43,013 nucleotides of DNA from a virus: positions 1 to 43,013 of IMG/VR virus record IMGVR_UViG_3300028025_005980. The stretch is one strand, 5' to 3'. The position numbers were made by a program, and so were the translations under genes. This document shows, in pieces, positions 7,115 to 15,199 of this stretch; within the stretch, counting starts at the first letter, position 1, and every line of letters begins with the position of its first letter. The notes below the pieces were generated by a model. The model ran no database searches, had not been told where the DNA came from, and saw nothing but the letters and a program-made list of their open reading frames with translations.

Positions 7115-7596
7115 CTTTTAATGTTTTGTTCTAATATTTTAAATAGTAATTTGTGTGCTCTTTCTTCGTTTATTCTAGCTATATTAAATGCTATATTATG
7201 TCTATTTATACCGTTTACTTGTTTGTAAATGCGAGAATATTTTTTAAAGTATTCATCGAAACATTCTGATATTTCTTCTATTTCTATTTCATACATTCCT
7301 GGGTGAGTTTCACTATCTATAAATCTTAGTTCTGTCTTATTATAGTTTTGATATTCACCACCATAATATTCATCTTGTACTTTTTCAATTAAACGGACAC
7401 ATAACATCATTATTTCAGCATCGCGTTTAGCACTAATATGACGATTATGGTAGCTAATATATTTAGCTTGATTCTTAAGTTTGAATTTAAGAATCTCAAA
7501 AATATAATGATCATCCCAATCCTGATCCTTCCATATGATAGGAAACCAACGATATAGATTGTAGATACGTTTAAAGAATTGCTTTATCTTATACAT
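7102..7596 (-). CDS. hypothetical protein, 164 aa
   Basis: Charged protein rich in aromatic residues, not recognised. I chose the ATG at 7596 (MYKIKQFFKRIYNLYRWF). The longer frame from 7623 would start inside the terminator-like hairpin at 7614-7630. The N-terminal ~20 residues are basic and amphipathic. The rest is predicted helical with a DAEIMMLCVRLIEKVQDEYYGG segment. No signal peptide. Confidence 0.6.
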   Translation of the reverse strand: MYKIKQFFKRIYNLYRWFPIIWKDQDWDDHYIFEILKFKLKNQAKYISYHNRHISAKRDAEIMMLCVRLIEKVQDEYYGGEYQNYNKTELRFIDSETHPGMYEIEIEEISECFDEYFKKYSRIYKQVNGINRHNIAFNIARINEERAHKLLFKILEQNIKRWWD

Positions 7597-7613
7597 AACT
7601 TTGAAATTAAAGT

Positions 7614-7630
7614 GGGGGCTCATCGCCCCC
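7614..7630 (-). terminator. GC-rich hairpin, likely terminator
   Basis: Six-base stem GGGGGC / GCCCCC with a five-base loop, a striking GC cluster in AT-rich DNA, placed 7 nt after the stop of the lipoprotein gene. On the minus strand it is followed by ACTTTAATTT, a poor U-run, so termination may be partial. It may instead protect the 3' end of the lipoprotein mRNA. Confidence 0.5.
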
Positions 7631-7636
7631 TCTTAA

Positions 7637-7807
7637 TTACTTTGCTGAAACTGAATCAGCTGGAATTGCGGCTACAGTTGAATCTGTTGCTACTACTGAA
7701 GAATCAACTACAGTTGTACTGTCAGTGTTTGTAGTTTCAACTGATGCATTTCCTCCACACGCAACCAACATAGTTGCAACTGCGAATACGAACATTACTT
7801 TTTTCAT
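7637..7807 (-). CDS. small lipoprotein, 56 aa
   Basis: Reads MKKVMFVFAVATMLVACGG: a signal peptide ending in a lipobox (LVAC), so the mature protein should start at lipid-modified Cys17. The mature ~40 residues are rich in Thr, Ser, Val and Asp and look disordered. The gene has its own promoter-like box (7832-7863) and a hairpin after it, so it is probably made alone and strongly. Phage lipoproteins of this size often block superinfection by binding a receptor or injection complex; here this is inference only. Confidence 0.72.
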   Translation of the reverse strand: MKKVMFVFAVATMLVACGGNASVETTNTDSTTVVDSSVVATDSTVAAIPADSVSAK

Positions 7808-7831
7808 AATATATAATTGTTTTATGTTGAT

Positions 7832-7863
7832 GTAAATATATAATATTATTTTGACCGAACCAA
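7832..7863 (-). promoter_or_regulatory. promoter-like box, copy 3
   Basis: Minus strand: TTGGTTCGGTCAAAATAA, then TATTATATATTTAC. Its first 18 bases are identical to copy 4 (17714-17745). It lies 24 nt before the lipoprotein start, in a 61-nt gap between genes. One of the two best copies. Confidence 0.65.
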
Positions 7864-7868
7864 AAAAA

Positions 7869-9308
7869 TTACTGGCTTGAATGAGATAAATTAATATCCC
7901 CTAATATACAGTATTTAATATTTTGAGTTATATCTGATGTTACTACGTTTAAAGTAAACGATGTTACTGCATTAATAGTGTTAAAATTTAATCTAGTGAT
8001 ATTATCATAATTAGTTGGATTAAACCATAATACTTTAGTTATTGGTCTGTACCCTGAGTTATGAGCTGCTATTAGATAGGTATCGCCTAGATCCAATATT
8101 CCATTTTCATTTATATCAGCTGCTTTCCACTGCTTAGTTCCAGTCATTACTAAACCTTGAGCAGTAATAGGTGGTGTACTTTCATTTTGTATCTCACCCC
8201 ATACTAAATCAAAATCAGCTGATGTTATGCCTTGTGTTGTTAATGATGGTACTAATTTGTAGGTTGAATTTTGATTCGGTAAAGTAAAGGTATAAGTACC
8301 GTTCACAGCTACTGTTTTATAGTCTACAAGTTGATCAACTCCATTTACTACTCTATAGAGTGTAAGTAATGGTCTTGAACTTAATCCTCCAGGGATTGTA
8401 ACTGTACCTGTTAATATATTTGTAATTGCTACTGTATTAATAGTATTAGCCGTATAAAATCCTGTGAATGTAGCATCGGATGGGTTCGCCCATGTACCAA
8501 ATTCAACTATATAAGGATTCGCCCAACTAGCTGTACCAGGTAAATCATTCCAACAACTACCTCCACCCCACTTAGTAACAGCATAGTGTTCACCACCAGC
8601 GTTGTTTGGTTCTCCACTACACCAATTATTATATTGACCTGCTATATTACCTGTTAATTGTCCATTAGCTGTTTTAATTAAAGTGCCATTTTCAGGTCCA
8701 GCATCTACTCTCCAAAATCCTTCTTGTGCTCTATCTGTTAAAGCAAACCAAATATTACTTTGAGGTACATTTGTTATGATAAATGACTCTTCATTTGCTG
8801 AAGTGATAGTTACTAGATACCCAGTTTGACCTTTAAATGTTTGACCAGCAGATAAAGCCTTAGCATTATCATAAGTAGCACCTATAGCTATCGGTCTATA
8901 AAAGTGTCCATTAATGGGATTATAAAAGTAACCTGTTGGATTAACTGTAGTTGATACTGATATTTGGACATTACCTAGGGTAGAACTTGTGTTTACTTTT
9001 AGAGATGCTAAAGCATTATTTACATTAGCTTGTGTTCCTGTAAAACTTAAACGTGTTTGATTAGTCCAAGAATTATAACCTGTAGTAAATGATAATCCTG
9101 TAGTTGTAGTGATACTAAATGTTACCCCAGCTGGTGGGTTTACAAAACCGATTGATGTTAATAATGTTTCTGTAGTAAAACCACTAATCACAAATCCACT
9201 TGCATCTTGTCCACTAACACTTACTTGATAAATTCTACCAGGTGGAGCAGTAATTGACTGTCCAAACAGCATAAAGGGGAATAATAATATGATTAGTAAT
9301 AGCCTCAT
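7869..9308 (-). CDS. exported C-type-lectin / dockerin-like protein
   Basis: The 479-aa protein starts with signal peptide MRLLLIILLFPFMLFGQ. Residues about 133-271 look like a C-type lectin domain: a GHFYRPIAIGATYDNAKALS start, a WFALTD strand, an EPN motif (233-235, typical of mannose-type calcium sites) and WND (253-255). An Ig-like segment follows (about 295-355), then a dockerin-like calcium pair (ADINENGILDLGDTYLI at 397-413 and ILGDINLSHSS near 468). The same C-terminal module sits inside the T9SS protein at 12765-14666. Likely role: sugar binding outside the cell or on the virion. The start overlaps the upstream stop by four bases. Confidence 0.75.
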   Translation of the reverse strand: MRLLLIILLFPFMLFGQSITAPPGRIYQVSVSGQDASGFVISGFTTETLLTSIGFVNPPAGVTFSITTTTGLSFTTGYNSWTNQTRLSFTGTQANVNNALASLKVNTSSTLGNVQISVSTTVNPTGYFYNPINGHFYRPIAIGATYDNAKALSAGQTFKGQTGYLVTITSANEESFIITNVPQSNIWFALTDRAQEGFWRVDAGPENGTLIKTANGQLTGNIAGQYNNWCSGEPNNAGGEHYAVTKWGGGSCWNDLPGTASWANPYIVEFGTWANPSDATFTGFYTANTINTVAITNILTGTVTIPGGLSSRPLLTLYRVVNGVDQLVDYKTVAVNGTYTFTLPNQNSTYKLVPSLTTQGITSADFDLVWGEIQNESTPPITAQGLVMTGTKQWKAADINENGILDLGDTYLIAAHNSGYRPITKVLWFNPTNYDNITRLNFNTINAVTSFTLNVVTSDITQNIKYCILGDINLSHSSQ

Positions 9309-10810
9309 AAATTAATCTTACTACCTATTAGGAAGAACGATAATATAGGAAATTCTGGGTTAGTAGACAAATTTGCCTTATAATTCATATTCAACTTAAA
9401 ACGTCTTGTTATTTGGTAGTCAAATCCACTGCCTATAAATGCACTGAATGTTCTATCTGTTGTTGTTACTTTTTCTTTGGTTGAGTATATCAACGGTGCT
9501 GATATAAGATACAACTCAGGAGATATAGTTAAACGTTTATTACCTTTAAATGGTTTAGTATAAAATGCTGTTATTGAGGGTGATAGGAATGTATTTTTCT
9601 CTTCCCCAGTTACTAATGTCATAGCTCCACTTACATTAAATCCAGTTACACCCCACTTTCCAGCATTTAATATTCCACTATAACCTAAAAATCCAATTAC
9701 ATTACCATAGGAATAAACACCAGTTAAATTAATATTATGTATCCATTTTAATTTACCATCTTTACTAAAACTAATCTTTGTATACTTACCTGATAGGGCA
9801 AACTGCTTAAAATTAAACCATATCATTGATGTTAAACCCCAACTTGACATTCCTGTCATTGATGATTGGGACATACTTAAGTTAAGGATTGGAGTAAATG
9901 ATTTATCTAGATTTTGAGCTGTTGTGAAATCAGATGATACTATTAGAGGGTTAGTTGATCCGCTTTTACCGTTTTTACTTTTACCTCCTCCACTACTGCT
10001 ATTATCGTCTTTAGAACTGTTTTGATTTTGTTGATCTATATTCATTGTAACTGTAGACACTACTTCCTTACCTTTTTGTTCAGTTCTAGTATTGGTTTGA
10101 TTAGTAGTTTGTCCAGTACTAGTATTGCTAGTACTCCCACTACTGCTGTTCCCTCCATTGTTATTAGAGCTATTTGAACTTGATGTATTATTGTTTTGAG
10201 TGTTTTCACCAGTATTGTTAGAGCTGTTTGAGCTTGACGTACTGTTGTTTTGAGTATTTCCGTTAGTGTTATTAGAGTTACTTGAGCTTGATTTATTATT
10301 TTGGTTATTTGTATTTGTATTATTATTTCCTTTTTTCTTTTGTTTTGAATCATTATTCTTATTATTTTTACTAGCAGCATCGTCCCCTCCAGCTAATGAA
10401 GCATTAGCAGTTGATGATGATGTAGCAACACCCGTAATAGTACTAGAGGCTGCTGATTGAGCTTGACTCATAATACTACTAACAACACTTTGAACTGTGT
10501 TGCTTATAATCTGTGATGTGATTTGGTTTTGAGTTACTTGTCCTTGCTGTTGTCCACAAGGAGCTATTTTACGGTAGTTAGTATAAACTTGATTTATCCA
10601 AGAGGCAAATGTACCGTTTTGAATATCTGCTGATGTAAATGATTTTGATTGTCCTTGGAAATATATTACTGTACCTGTAGCAGGAATTGAGAATAAAGTT
10701 ATTGCTTTAGTACAAGGATCAGTAAATGAGTAAGTAAGTGTCTGTGCCTCAGCTTTCCAACTGAGACAAATGATAAGTAACACACTTAGATATGTTTTTA
10801 ATTTTCTCAA
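9305..10810 (-). CDS. exported beta-barrel-like protein with Ser/Asn repeat
   Basis: 501 aa: signal peptide MRKLKTYLSVLLIICLSWKAEAQ, a region with two Cys (33 and 85), a long Ser/Asn/Thr-rich stretch (about 140-290) with three ~18-residue repeats at 167-220, then ~200 residues of alternating strands (for example KWIHNINLTGVYSYGNVIGF and RRFKLNMNYKANL). The strand-rich C-terminus resembles outer-membrane barrels of Bacteroidota; this is my inference from pattern. It is part of the envelope cassette, coupled to the lectin gene by a four-base overlap. It could be an outer-membrane surface protein made during infection. Confidence 0.68.
   Translation of the reverse strand: MRKLKTYLSVLLIICLSWKAEAQTLTYSFTDPCTKAITLFSIPATGTVIYFQGQSKSFTSADIQNGTFASWINQVYTNYRKIAPCGQQQGQVTQNQITSQIISNTVQSVVSSIMSQAQSAASSTITGVATSSSTANASLAGGDDAASKNNKNNDSKQKKKGNNNTNTNNQNNKSSSSNSNNTNGNTQNNSTSSSNSSNNTGENTQNNNTSSSNSSNNNGGNSSSGSTSNTSTGQTTNQTNTRTEQKGKEVVSTVTMNIDQQNQNSSKDDNSSSGGGKSKNGKSGSTNPLIVSSDFTTAQNLDKSFTPILNLSMSQSSMTGMSSWGLTSMIWFNFKQFALSGKYTKISFSKDGKLKWIHNINLTGVYSYGNVIGFLGYSGILNAGKWGVTGFNVSGAMTLVTGEEKNTFLSPSITAFYTKPFKGNKRLTISPELYLISAPLIYSTKEKVTTTDRTFSAFIGSGFDYQITRRFKLNMNYKANLSTNPEFPILSFFLIGSKINL
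10151..10312 (-). repeat. three 54-bp coding repeats
   Basis: Three tandem copies encode 18-residue units of the style NTQNNSTSSSNSSNNTGE and NTQNNNTSSSNSSNNNGG, the first copy more diverged. They sit in the low-complexity linker of the barrel-like protein. Copy number may vary between relatives. Confidence 0.7.
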
Positions 10811-10841
10811 TCATCAAGTTTTATTTTAAATACTTGGTGTC

Positions 10842-11597
10842 TTATTGCATTTTGAATATGCCTTTTTTATGCATACGAAGTAGTATTTTACCAGCTGCTA
10901 TTTCAAGTGCTTTTTTAGTTGAAGTACCTATTGTTGATTGATTAAATTTAACCTCCGAAAAGTTATCATCATTCATTAATGTTAATTCTCTAACTGTCTT
11001 AGCTTCACCTAAACCAGAACCAGTAAAGTACTCTCCAGTTTCAGCATTAACGAATTTAACTTGTAAACCTAAGCGAGTTACAACTGTGTTTTTAACTCCA
11101 TCTTTCATGTTTACTGTTTCATCTTCTGAAACTGAGAAATCATAGCATTCAATATAAGCAAAGTAATGAGCTAAACGTATTTTACCTTTACCATCTAACT
11201 TATCTTGAGTAATTCCAGATTGTGATGCTTGAAACTGCTTAACCATTCTATTTTTAATCTCAGTTTTATCTTCAGTAAAAGTAAAATGGTTAGTCTCTTC
11301 TAAGAATTCAACTACAATATTAGTTACACCTAACCCAACACGCTTATCCTTTAGTTCAGGATACATAGCATAAACCTCTTCACTGATGCCTAAGCTAAGT
11401 ATCTGAATAGGGATTTTAGGACCATCATATTCAAGTAAGCTATCAATGTTTGATTTTTTCTCAAATGATGCTTTATAGTCTTCTGTTTTTGTTGTTCCTA
11501 TTGTTTGACCAATACTTTTAGTAGCAATAAAAAACATTATTGCAAACCAAACAATAACAATTAATAAAGATTTTATTTGAGCTTTATATTTAATCAT
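10842..11597 (-). CDS. CsgG-like outer-membrane transport protein
   Basis: 251 aa with an N-terminal hydrophobic segment (about 9-28) serving as signal or anchor. From residue ~85 the pattern VGLGVTNIVVEFLEETNHFTF, then KNRMVKQFQASQSG, is that of the CsgG family, whose bacterial members form the outer-membrane secretion channel for curli. Strands LGLQVKFVNAETGEYFTGSGLG and the C-terminal ALEIAAGKILLRM also fit. No lipobox Cys is visible, unlike true CsgG. CsgG-like genes have been noted in other phages of Bacteroidota; their role is not settled. It overlaps the holin-like gene by eight bases. Confidence 0.68.
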   Translation of the reverse strand: MIKYKAQIKSLLIVIVWFAIMFFIATKSIGQTIGTTKTEDYKASFEKKSNIDSLLEYDGPKIPIQILSLGISEEVYAMYPELKDKRVGLGVTNIVVEFLEETNHFTFTEDKTEIKNRMVKQFQASQSGITQDKLDGKGKIRLAHYFAYIECYDFSVSEDETVNMKDGVKNTVVTRLGLQVKFVNAETGEYFTGSGLGEAKTVRELTLMNDDNFSEVKFNQSTIGTSTKKALEIAAGKILLRMHKKGIFKMQ

Positions 11598-11832
11598 TAC
11601 CTTTTCTTTTATTTATAAACTTATCCACAGAGGCAATACCAAAGGCACCTAATACAATAACCATAAATCCATCAAATACAAACTCATGAATAGGCATTGT
11701 TTTACCCATTACACCAGTTACAATATCAGCTAATAATGTTACTACCATCATTACAAATGCAGTAAATCCTACAACTGATTTTTCATTGATTGTGTTACTG
11801 TCATCAAATAGATGTTTTAGGAATTGTTTCAT
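11590..11832 (-). CDS. holin-like membrane protein, 80 aa
   Basis: Two membrane helices (about 20-42 and 51-68) joined by a short loop, with a basic C-terminal tail KFINKRKGND. Length, topology and setting next to other membrane genes fit a phage holin, which makes the membrane hole for lysis. No endolysin lies beside it, so the role is not proven; it could be a spacer or anchor protein for the envelope cassette. Confidence 0.55.
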   Translation of the reverse strand: MKQFLKHLFDDSNTINEKSVVGFTAFVMMVVTLLADIVTGVMGKTMPIHEFVFDGFMVIVLGAFGIASVDKFINKRKGND

Positions 11833-11853
11833 ACTTTTAATTTTTATTGGTTT

Positions 11854-12426
11854 TTAATCTTTTATTTTACCACATTTTTGGCATTCTAATTCACCATCAT
11901 AATCACTATCACCCCACTCATGCTCACATTGTCTATGAGATTGAAATTCAAATTCTAACTTTTCCATTTCTTGCTCATGTTCTTGTTGATCTTTAGACAT
12001 CATTTGATTATGCTCTTGCTGATCTTTTTTCATATCAAGTTCAACCATATTAGTTTGATGTGCATGAGCAGCAGCCGTAATGAAAGCATCTGGAATTAAT
12101 GGTGTGATTGGTTTGTTTGATTCTTTCATGTCATTTGTATGAGACATGCTAGTACCATCTTCCTCATCCATTTTTTGAACTAACATTTTATCTTTATCTG
12201 TATCACTGAACCAGTAATCGATTATTTTGCCATAACTACCTATGAAGGCACCTAACAATAACAATAATAATTCTTTCCATTCACCGCCTATTTCAGTTTT
12301 ACCTACTATAGCAGCAAATATACCTAATATGATAATCATAAAACCACCTAATACAATAGCAGTGATAAACCATCTACGGCGCATCATTGCATTTAATAAT
12401 TCTTTAAATCCTGTTGGTTGTTGCAT
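11854..12426 (-). CDS. membrane protein with coiled coil and Cys-rich tail
   Basis: 190 aa. Two membrane helices at about 18-42 and 51-68, then a long acidic, Met/Gln/Glu-rich helix (MVELDMKKDQQEHNQMM and EHEQEMEKLEFEF) likely forming a coiled coil. The C-terminus has CEHEWGDSDYDGELECQKCG, a probable zinc site. Function unknown. The topology suggests a membrane anchor holding a cytoplasmic coiled-coil platform. Confidence 0.6.
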   Translation of the reverse strand: MQQPTGFKELLNAMMRRRWFITAIVLGGFMIIILGIFAAIVGKTEIGGEWKELLLLLLGAFIGSYGKIIDYWFSDTDKDKMLVQKMDEEDGTSMSHTNDMKESNKPITPLIPDAFITAAAHAHQTNMVELDMKKDQQEHNQMMSKDQQEHEQEMEKLEFEFQSHRQCEHEWGDSDYDGELECQKCGKIKD

Positions 12427-12445
12427 ATACTTTAATTTTTATAAA

Positions 12446-12760
12446 TTACCACAGAGGTTCTTTTTCTTTAAATTGATCACCCTCTTTCTTTTTAGGTTTT
12501 GGTGCTGTTTCTTTGATAGTTTCTTTTTCTCTAATAATTACAGTTTTTCCACTACCTGCTGATTGTTGCTGTGTTTGAGTGTTTTGGATATTAATTATTG
12601 GAGCTGCTTGTTGAACTGGAGCTGGTTCGTCATTGCCACCTGTTATTTGGGTTACTCCCCAAGTTCCTAATCCCATAACTGCGGTTGTTACTACACCGAT
12701 AATGGTCTTTTTTAATCCAGACAAAGTACCATCATTTGAGTTTTCTAATTCTTCTGACAT
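12446..12760 (-). CDS. single-helix membrane protein, 104 aa
   Basis: One hydrophobic segment (about 18-40, TIIGVVTTAVMGLGTWGV), then a Pro/Gln-rich linker and a highly charged Lys/Glu tail ending KEKEPLW. Not recognised. It sits between the coiled-coil membrane protein and the large T9SS-type protein, so it may serve the same complex; that link is by position only. Confidence 0.55.
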   Translation of the reverse strand: MSEELENSNDGTLSGLKKTIIGVVTTAVMGLGTWGVTQITGGNDEPAPVQQAAPIINIQNTQTQQQSAGSGKTVIIREKETIKETAPKPKKKEGDQFKEKEPLW

Positions 12761-12764
12761 ATTG

Positions 12765-14666
12765 TTAAATTTTAATAAATTGTTTTGTTAAACGTTTCTG
12801 GTTTCCATTATCTAATACTAATAAATAGTTACCATTTATAGCAGCTGTTAAATCTACTTGCTTAACTACAGTTGTATAGTATTCAGTACTAGATACTTTA
12901 CCTATTTCTTTAATTAAACGTCCTTGAGTATCATAAACTCTAGCTAATGAGTTCATATTTGATCTAGGGAACATTACTACTAACTCAAAAAAACCACTAG
13001 TTGGGTTTGGACGAATCATAGCTGTAATTTCCTTTTCAGGTGAAGGCAATACATATCCCGGGTTAGCTCTTGAAGATAATACTATATAATCTGATGCTAA
13101 ATTAATATTAAAATGATCTCCATTTCTATCACTAGCATCCATTAAGCGTCTAACATAAACGTTTGTTTGAATATCATTATTTCCGATTGGAGAGAATTTA
13201 AGTTTAAACGGAGTAACATTACCTGTTAATGATCCTAAAATTTGATTATTCATTCCTCCAAAACGGATAATACCATTTGTTTCATCATGTGTTAGATATT
13301 GTAACCATGGTCCTTGAATATTTGAAATAATTTCTTCAAATTTAACCTTAGCAGGATCATATTTCATTTCAAACTGTAAGCCGTCATTTTTAATACCATT
13401 GGTATTCATATTGAAATTAGCATACATTGCTTGACCTGTTGGAGCAGTTACATTTGGAATATTAACATCAAGTGTTCCAATATACTTAGCAGCAGCTACT
13501 AAAGCACCACCAGCATCATATACTGGAGAAGAGTGGGTTCTATCAACATCACCTAATATAAAGTATTTAATGTCTACTCCTGTTAGGTTACCTGTACCTA
13601 CACTATCAAAAACATATGTTACTCCATTGATATAAGATACCCAATCATTCCATTGATTAGTACCTATTGCTAATGAGTCATAAACACTTTTGGTAAATAC
13701 ATTAATTAATTTAGCTGTATCAATTGGTTTCAGGCCAGATACTGAAGCATAAATACTATAAGCATCACCACCATCTAATGTACCTGTCTTATTGATATCA
13801 GCAATTAGATAAGCTAAGCCATTTTTTAAATAAGTTCTACTAAATGTTTGGTTAACATCTGTAACCGTGTATTCGTCATATGTCTTAACAGCATCTGCTA
13901 TTGTTACGGCATTATCTCTAATAGCGGTAAGTGGAGCTGGGAATCTAACATCTAGTTTGTACTTTGTATTTTCATCAACGTTATCTAAAACATAACTACC
14001 ATCAGCGTTTACAGTTACGGAATCAATAAAGGCATTATTACTTGCTTTATAACACCATACTGTTGGTCTTAAAGTCATACTTGGACCTAACCATACTTTA
14101 CCTGATAATGTTAAGTTACCTAATAGTTTAATTGCTAATTTTTGATTTGTAAGTTGAGCTACATTATCACCAATTGTAGTACCGTTAACGTCAAACATAC
14201 GAGCCCAGTTTACAGTAATTGTATCTGAAACATAGTTTGGTGATACAGAGTTAATCTTATACTTATTGTGAATAATATATCCACTAGATCCAATAGTTGA
14301 ACCACTCGATAATACTAAATAGTTACGGCCTATAGTCCACTCTGAATTAGATGTGTAATTATAAGTACCATTTGAATAACTACCGTATTTGTAATTATCC
14401 CAGGTCTTATAACTTACAGCAGGAGTCATTCCATTTACTGAAGCGTCAACTGTAGTGGAAATATGGGTTAATAATGTCTTTTTATACTGCCAGTCAACCT
14501 GAAATGTGCGAACATCGGCAGCACCCGGACGGTAAAACCAGGTAACATCTAATGTATCACCTCTTCTAACAGTAGTTAAGGTTTGAAAATGTCCAATTTG
14601 AGGTGTTTGAGCAAATGTTGTTACATAACTGATTAAAAGTGCTATGACTAATAATACTTTTTTCAT
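12765..14666 (-). CDS. large exported protein with T9SS sorting domain
   Basis: 633 aa with signal peptide MKKVLLVIALLISYVTTFAQ. Residues ~185-245 form an Ig or carboxypeptidase-regulatory-like domain. Residues ~285-380 hold a dockerin-like calcium pair (LIADINKTGTLDGGDAYSIY, ILGDVDRTHSS). Residues ~400-500 look cohesin-like (LQFEMKYDPAKVKFEEI). The last ~85 residues (RPNPTSGFFELVV, ARVYDTQGRLIKEI, NGNYLLVLDNG, KQFIKI) match the type A sorting domain that sends proteins through the T9SS of Bacteroidota. The host system would then secrete or surface-attach this phage product. The four-base overlap at its start couples it to 14663-15139. Confidence 0.8.
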   Translation of the reverse strand: MKKVLLVIALLISYVTTFAQTPQIGHFQTLTTVRRGDTLDVTWFYRPGAADVRTFQVDWQYKKTLLTHISTTVDASVNGMTPAVSYKTWDNYKYGSYSNGTYNYTSNSEWTIGRNYLVLSSGSTIGSSGYIIHNKYKINSVSPNYVSDTITVNWARMFDVNGTTIGDNVAQLTNQKLAIKLLGNLTLSGKVWLGPSMTLRPTVWCYKASNNAFIDSVTVNADGSYVLDNVDENTKYKLDVRFPAPLTAIRDNAVTIADAVKTYDEYTVTDVNQTFSRTYLKNGLAYLIADINKTGTLDGGDAYSIYASVSGLKPIDTAKLINVFTKSVYDSLAIGTNQWNDWVSYINGVTYVFDSVGTGNLTGVDIKYFILGDVDRTHSSPVYDAGGALVAAAKYIGTLDVNIPNVTAPTGQAMYANFNMNTNGIKNDGLQFEMKYDPAKVKFEEIISNIQGPWLQYLTHDETNGIIRFGGMNNQILGSLTGNVTPFKLKFSPIGNNDIQTNVYVRRLMDASDRNGDHFNINLASDYIVLSSRANPGYVLPSPEKEITAMIRPNPTSGFFELVVMFPRSNMNSLARVYDTQGRLIKEIGKVSSTEYYTTVVKQVDLTAAINGNYLLVLDNGNQKRLTKQFIKI

Positions 14667-15139
14667 AGTAAATTTTCAATTAAATTAATAATGGTTTTTT
14701 TTAATGCAGAACGGGCCGAAGCTTGATTAAAACCACCACCTTCATCGATAATCATTGTTGATGTTGAGATTTCGGAGGACTTTCCTATTGCAATGTATTC
14801 TTTAGGTTTTTTAGCATCTGTATAAAGAATACCTTTTATTCGAATTATTGTTTCGTTTTCTGTTTTATGAAATACACTTATACCAGTTGATGTTTGTTGA
14901 ATATCGAAATAAATTATTTCAAGATCTAATTTAAAAGCACTACTATTATTATTTAAATCATATCCTTTATCAAGTATTGCTTCTTCAACTATATTCTTAA
15001 CACCAAATGCAAGATTTTTATTACCAGTAAGTGAACCTATTTTAACTTTGTTAGTCACATTACCAACGTATACAGATACTGGTTGGGCCTTTAATAAACT
15101 AGACAGGAATATTAATATAGTTGTTAGAAATAGTTTCAT
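14663..15139 (-). CDS. exported protein of unknown function, 158 aa
   Basis: I start it at 15139, where MKLFLTTILIFLSSLLKAQ forms a signal peptide. The longer frame from 15241 runs through the terminator and tmRNA and is not credible. The mature protein has an LDLEIIYFDI strand, a charged middle, and an EISTSTMIIDEGGGFNQAS stretch before a C-terminal helix. I cannot name the family. The alternation with GGG-FNQ and its place in the cassette suggest a periplasmic partner of the CsgG-like protein. Confidence 0.68.
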   Translation of the reverse strand: MKLFLTTILIFLSSLLKAQPVSVYVGNVTNKVKIGSLTGNKNLAFGVKNIVEEAILDKGYDLNNNSSAFKLDLEIIYFDIQQTSTGISVFHKTENETIIRIKGILYTDAKKPKEYIAIGKSSEISTSTMIIDEGGGFNQASARSALKKTIINLIENLL

Positions 15140-15160
15140 ACTTTTACCAGCTATAAATAT

Positions 15161-15190
15161 AAAAAGGCAATCATTTCTGATTGCCTTTAA
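15161..15190 (-). terminator. strong intrinsic terminator after tmRNA
   Basis: An 11-bp perfect stem (AAAGGCAATCA / TGATTGCCTTT, 63-73 with 78-88) and a four-base loop. On the minus strand it is followed by TTTTT. It starts about 12 nt after the tmRNA 3' end, so it ends the tmRNA transcript. The A-run on the other side could make it work on the plus strand too. Confidence 0.85.
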
Positions 15191-15199
15191 ATAGATTAG

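Noticed and set aside
8500-8900. C-type lectin fold as a diversity-generating retroelement target
   Set aside because: The domain is internal rather than at the gene end, and there is no reverse transcriptase or template repeat in this window.
10060-10460. Frames of 106 and 64 codons in the Ser/Asn repeat region
   Set aside because: They are shadows of the low-complexity repeat and contain only repeated hydrophobic residues.
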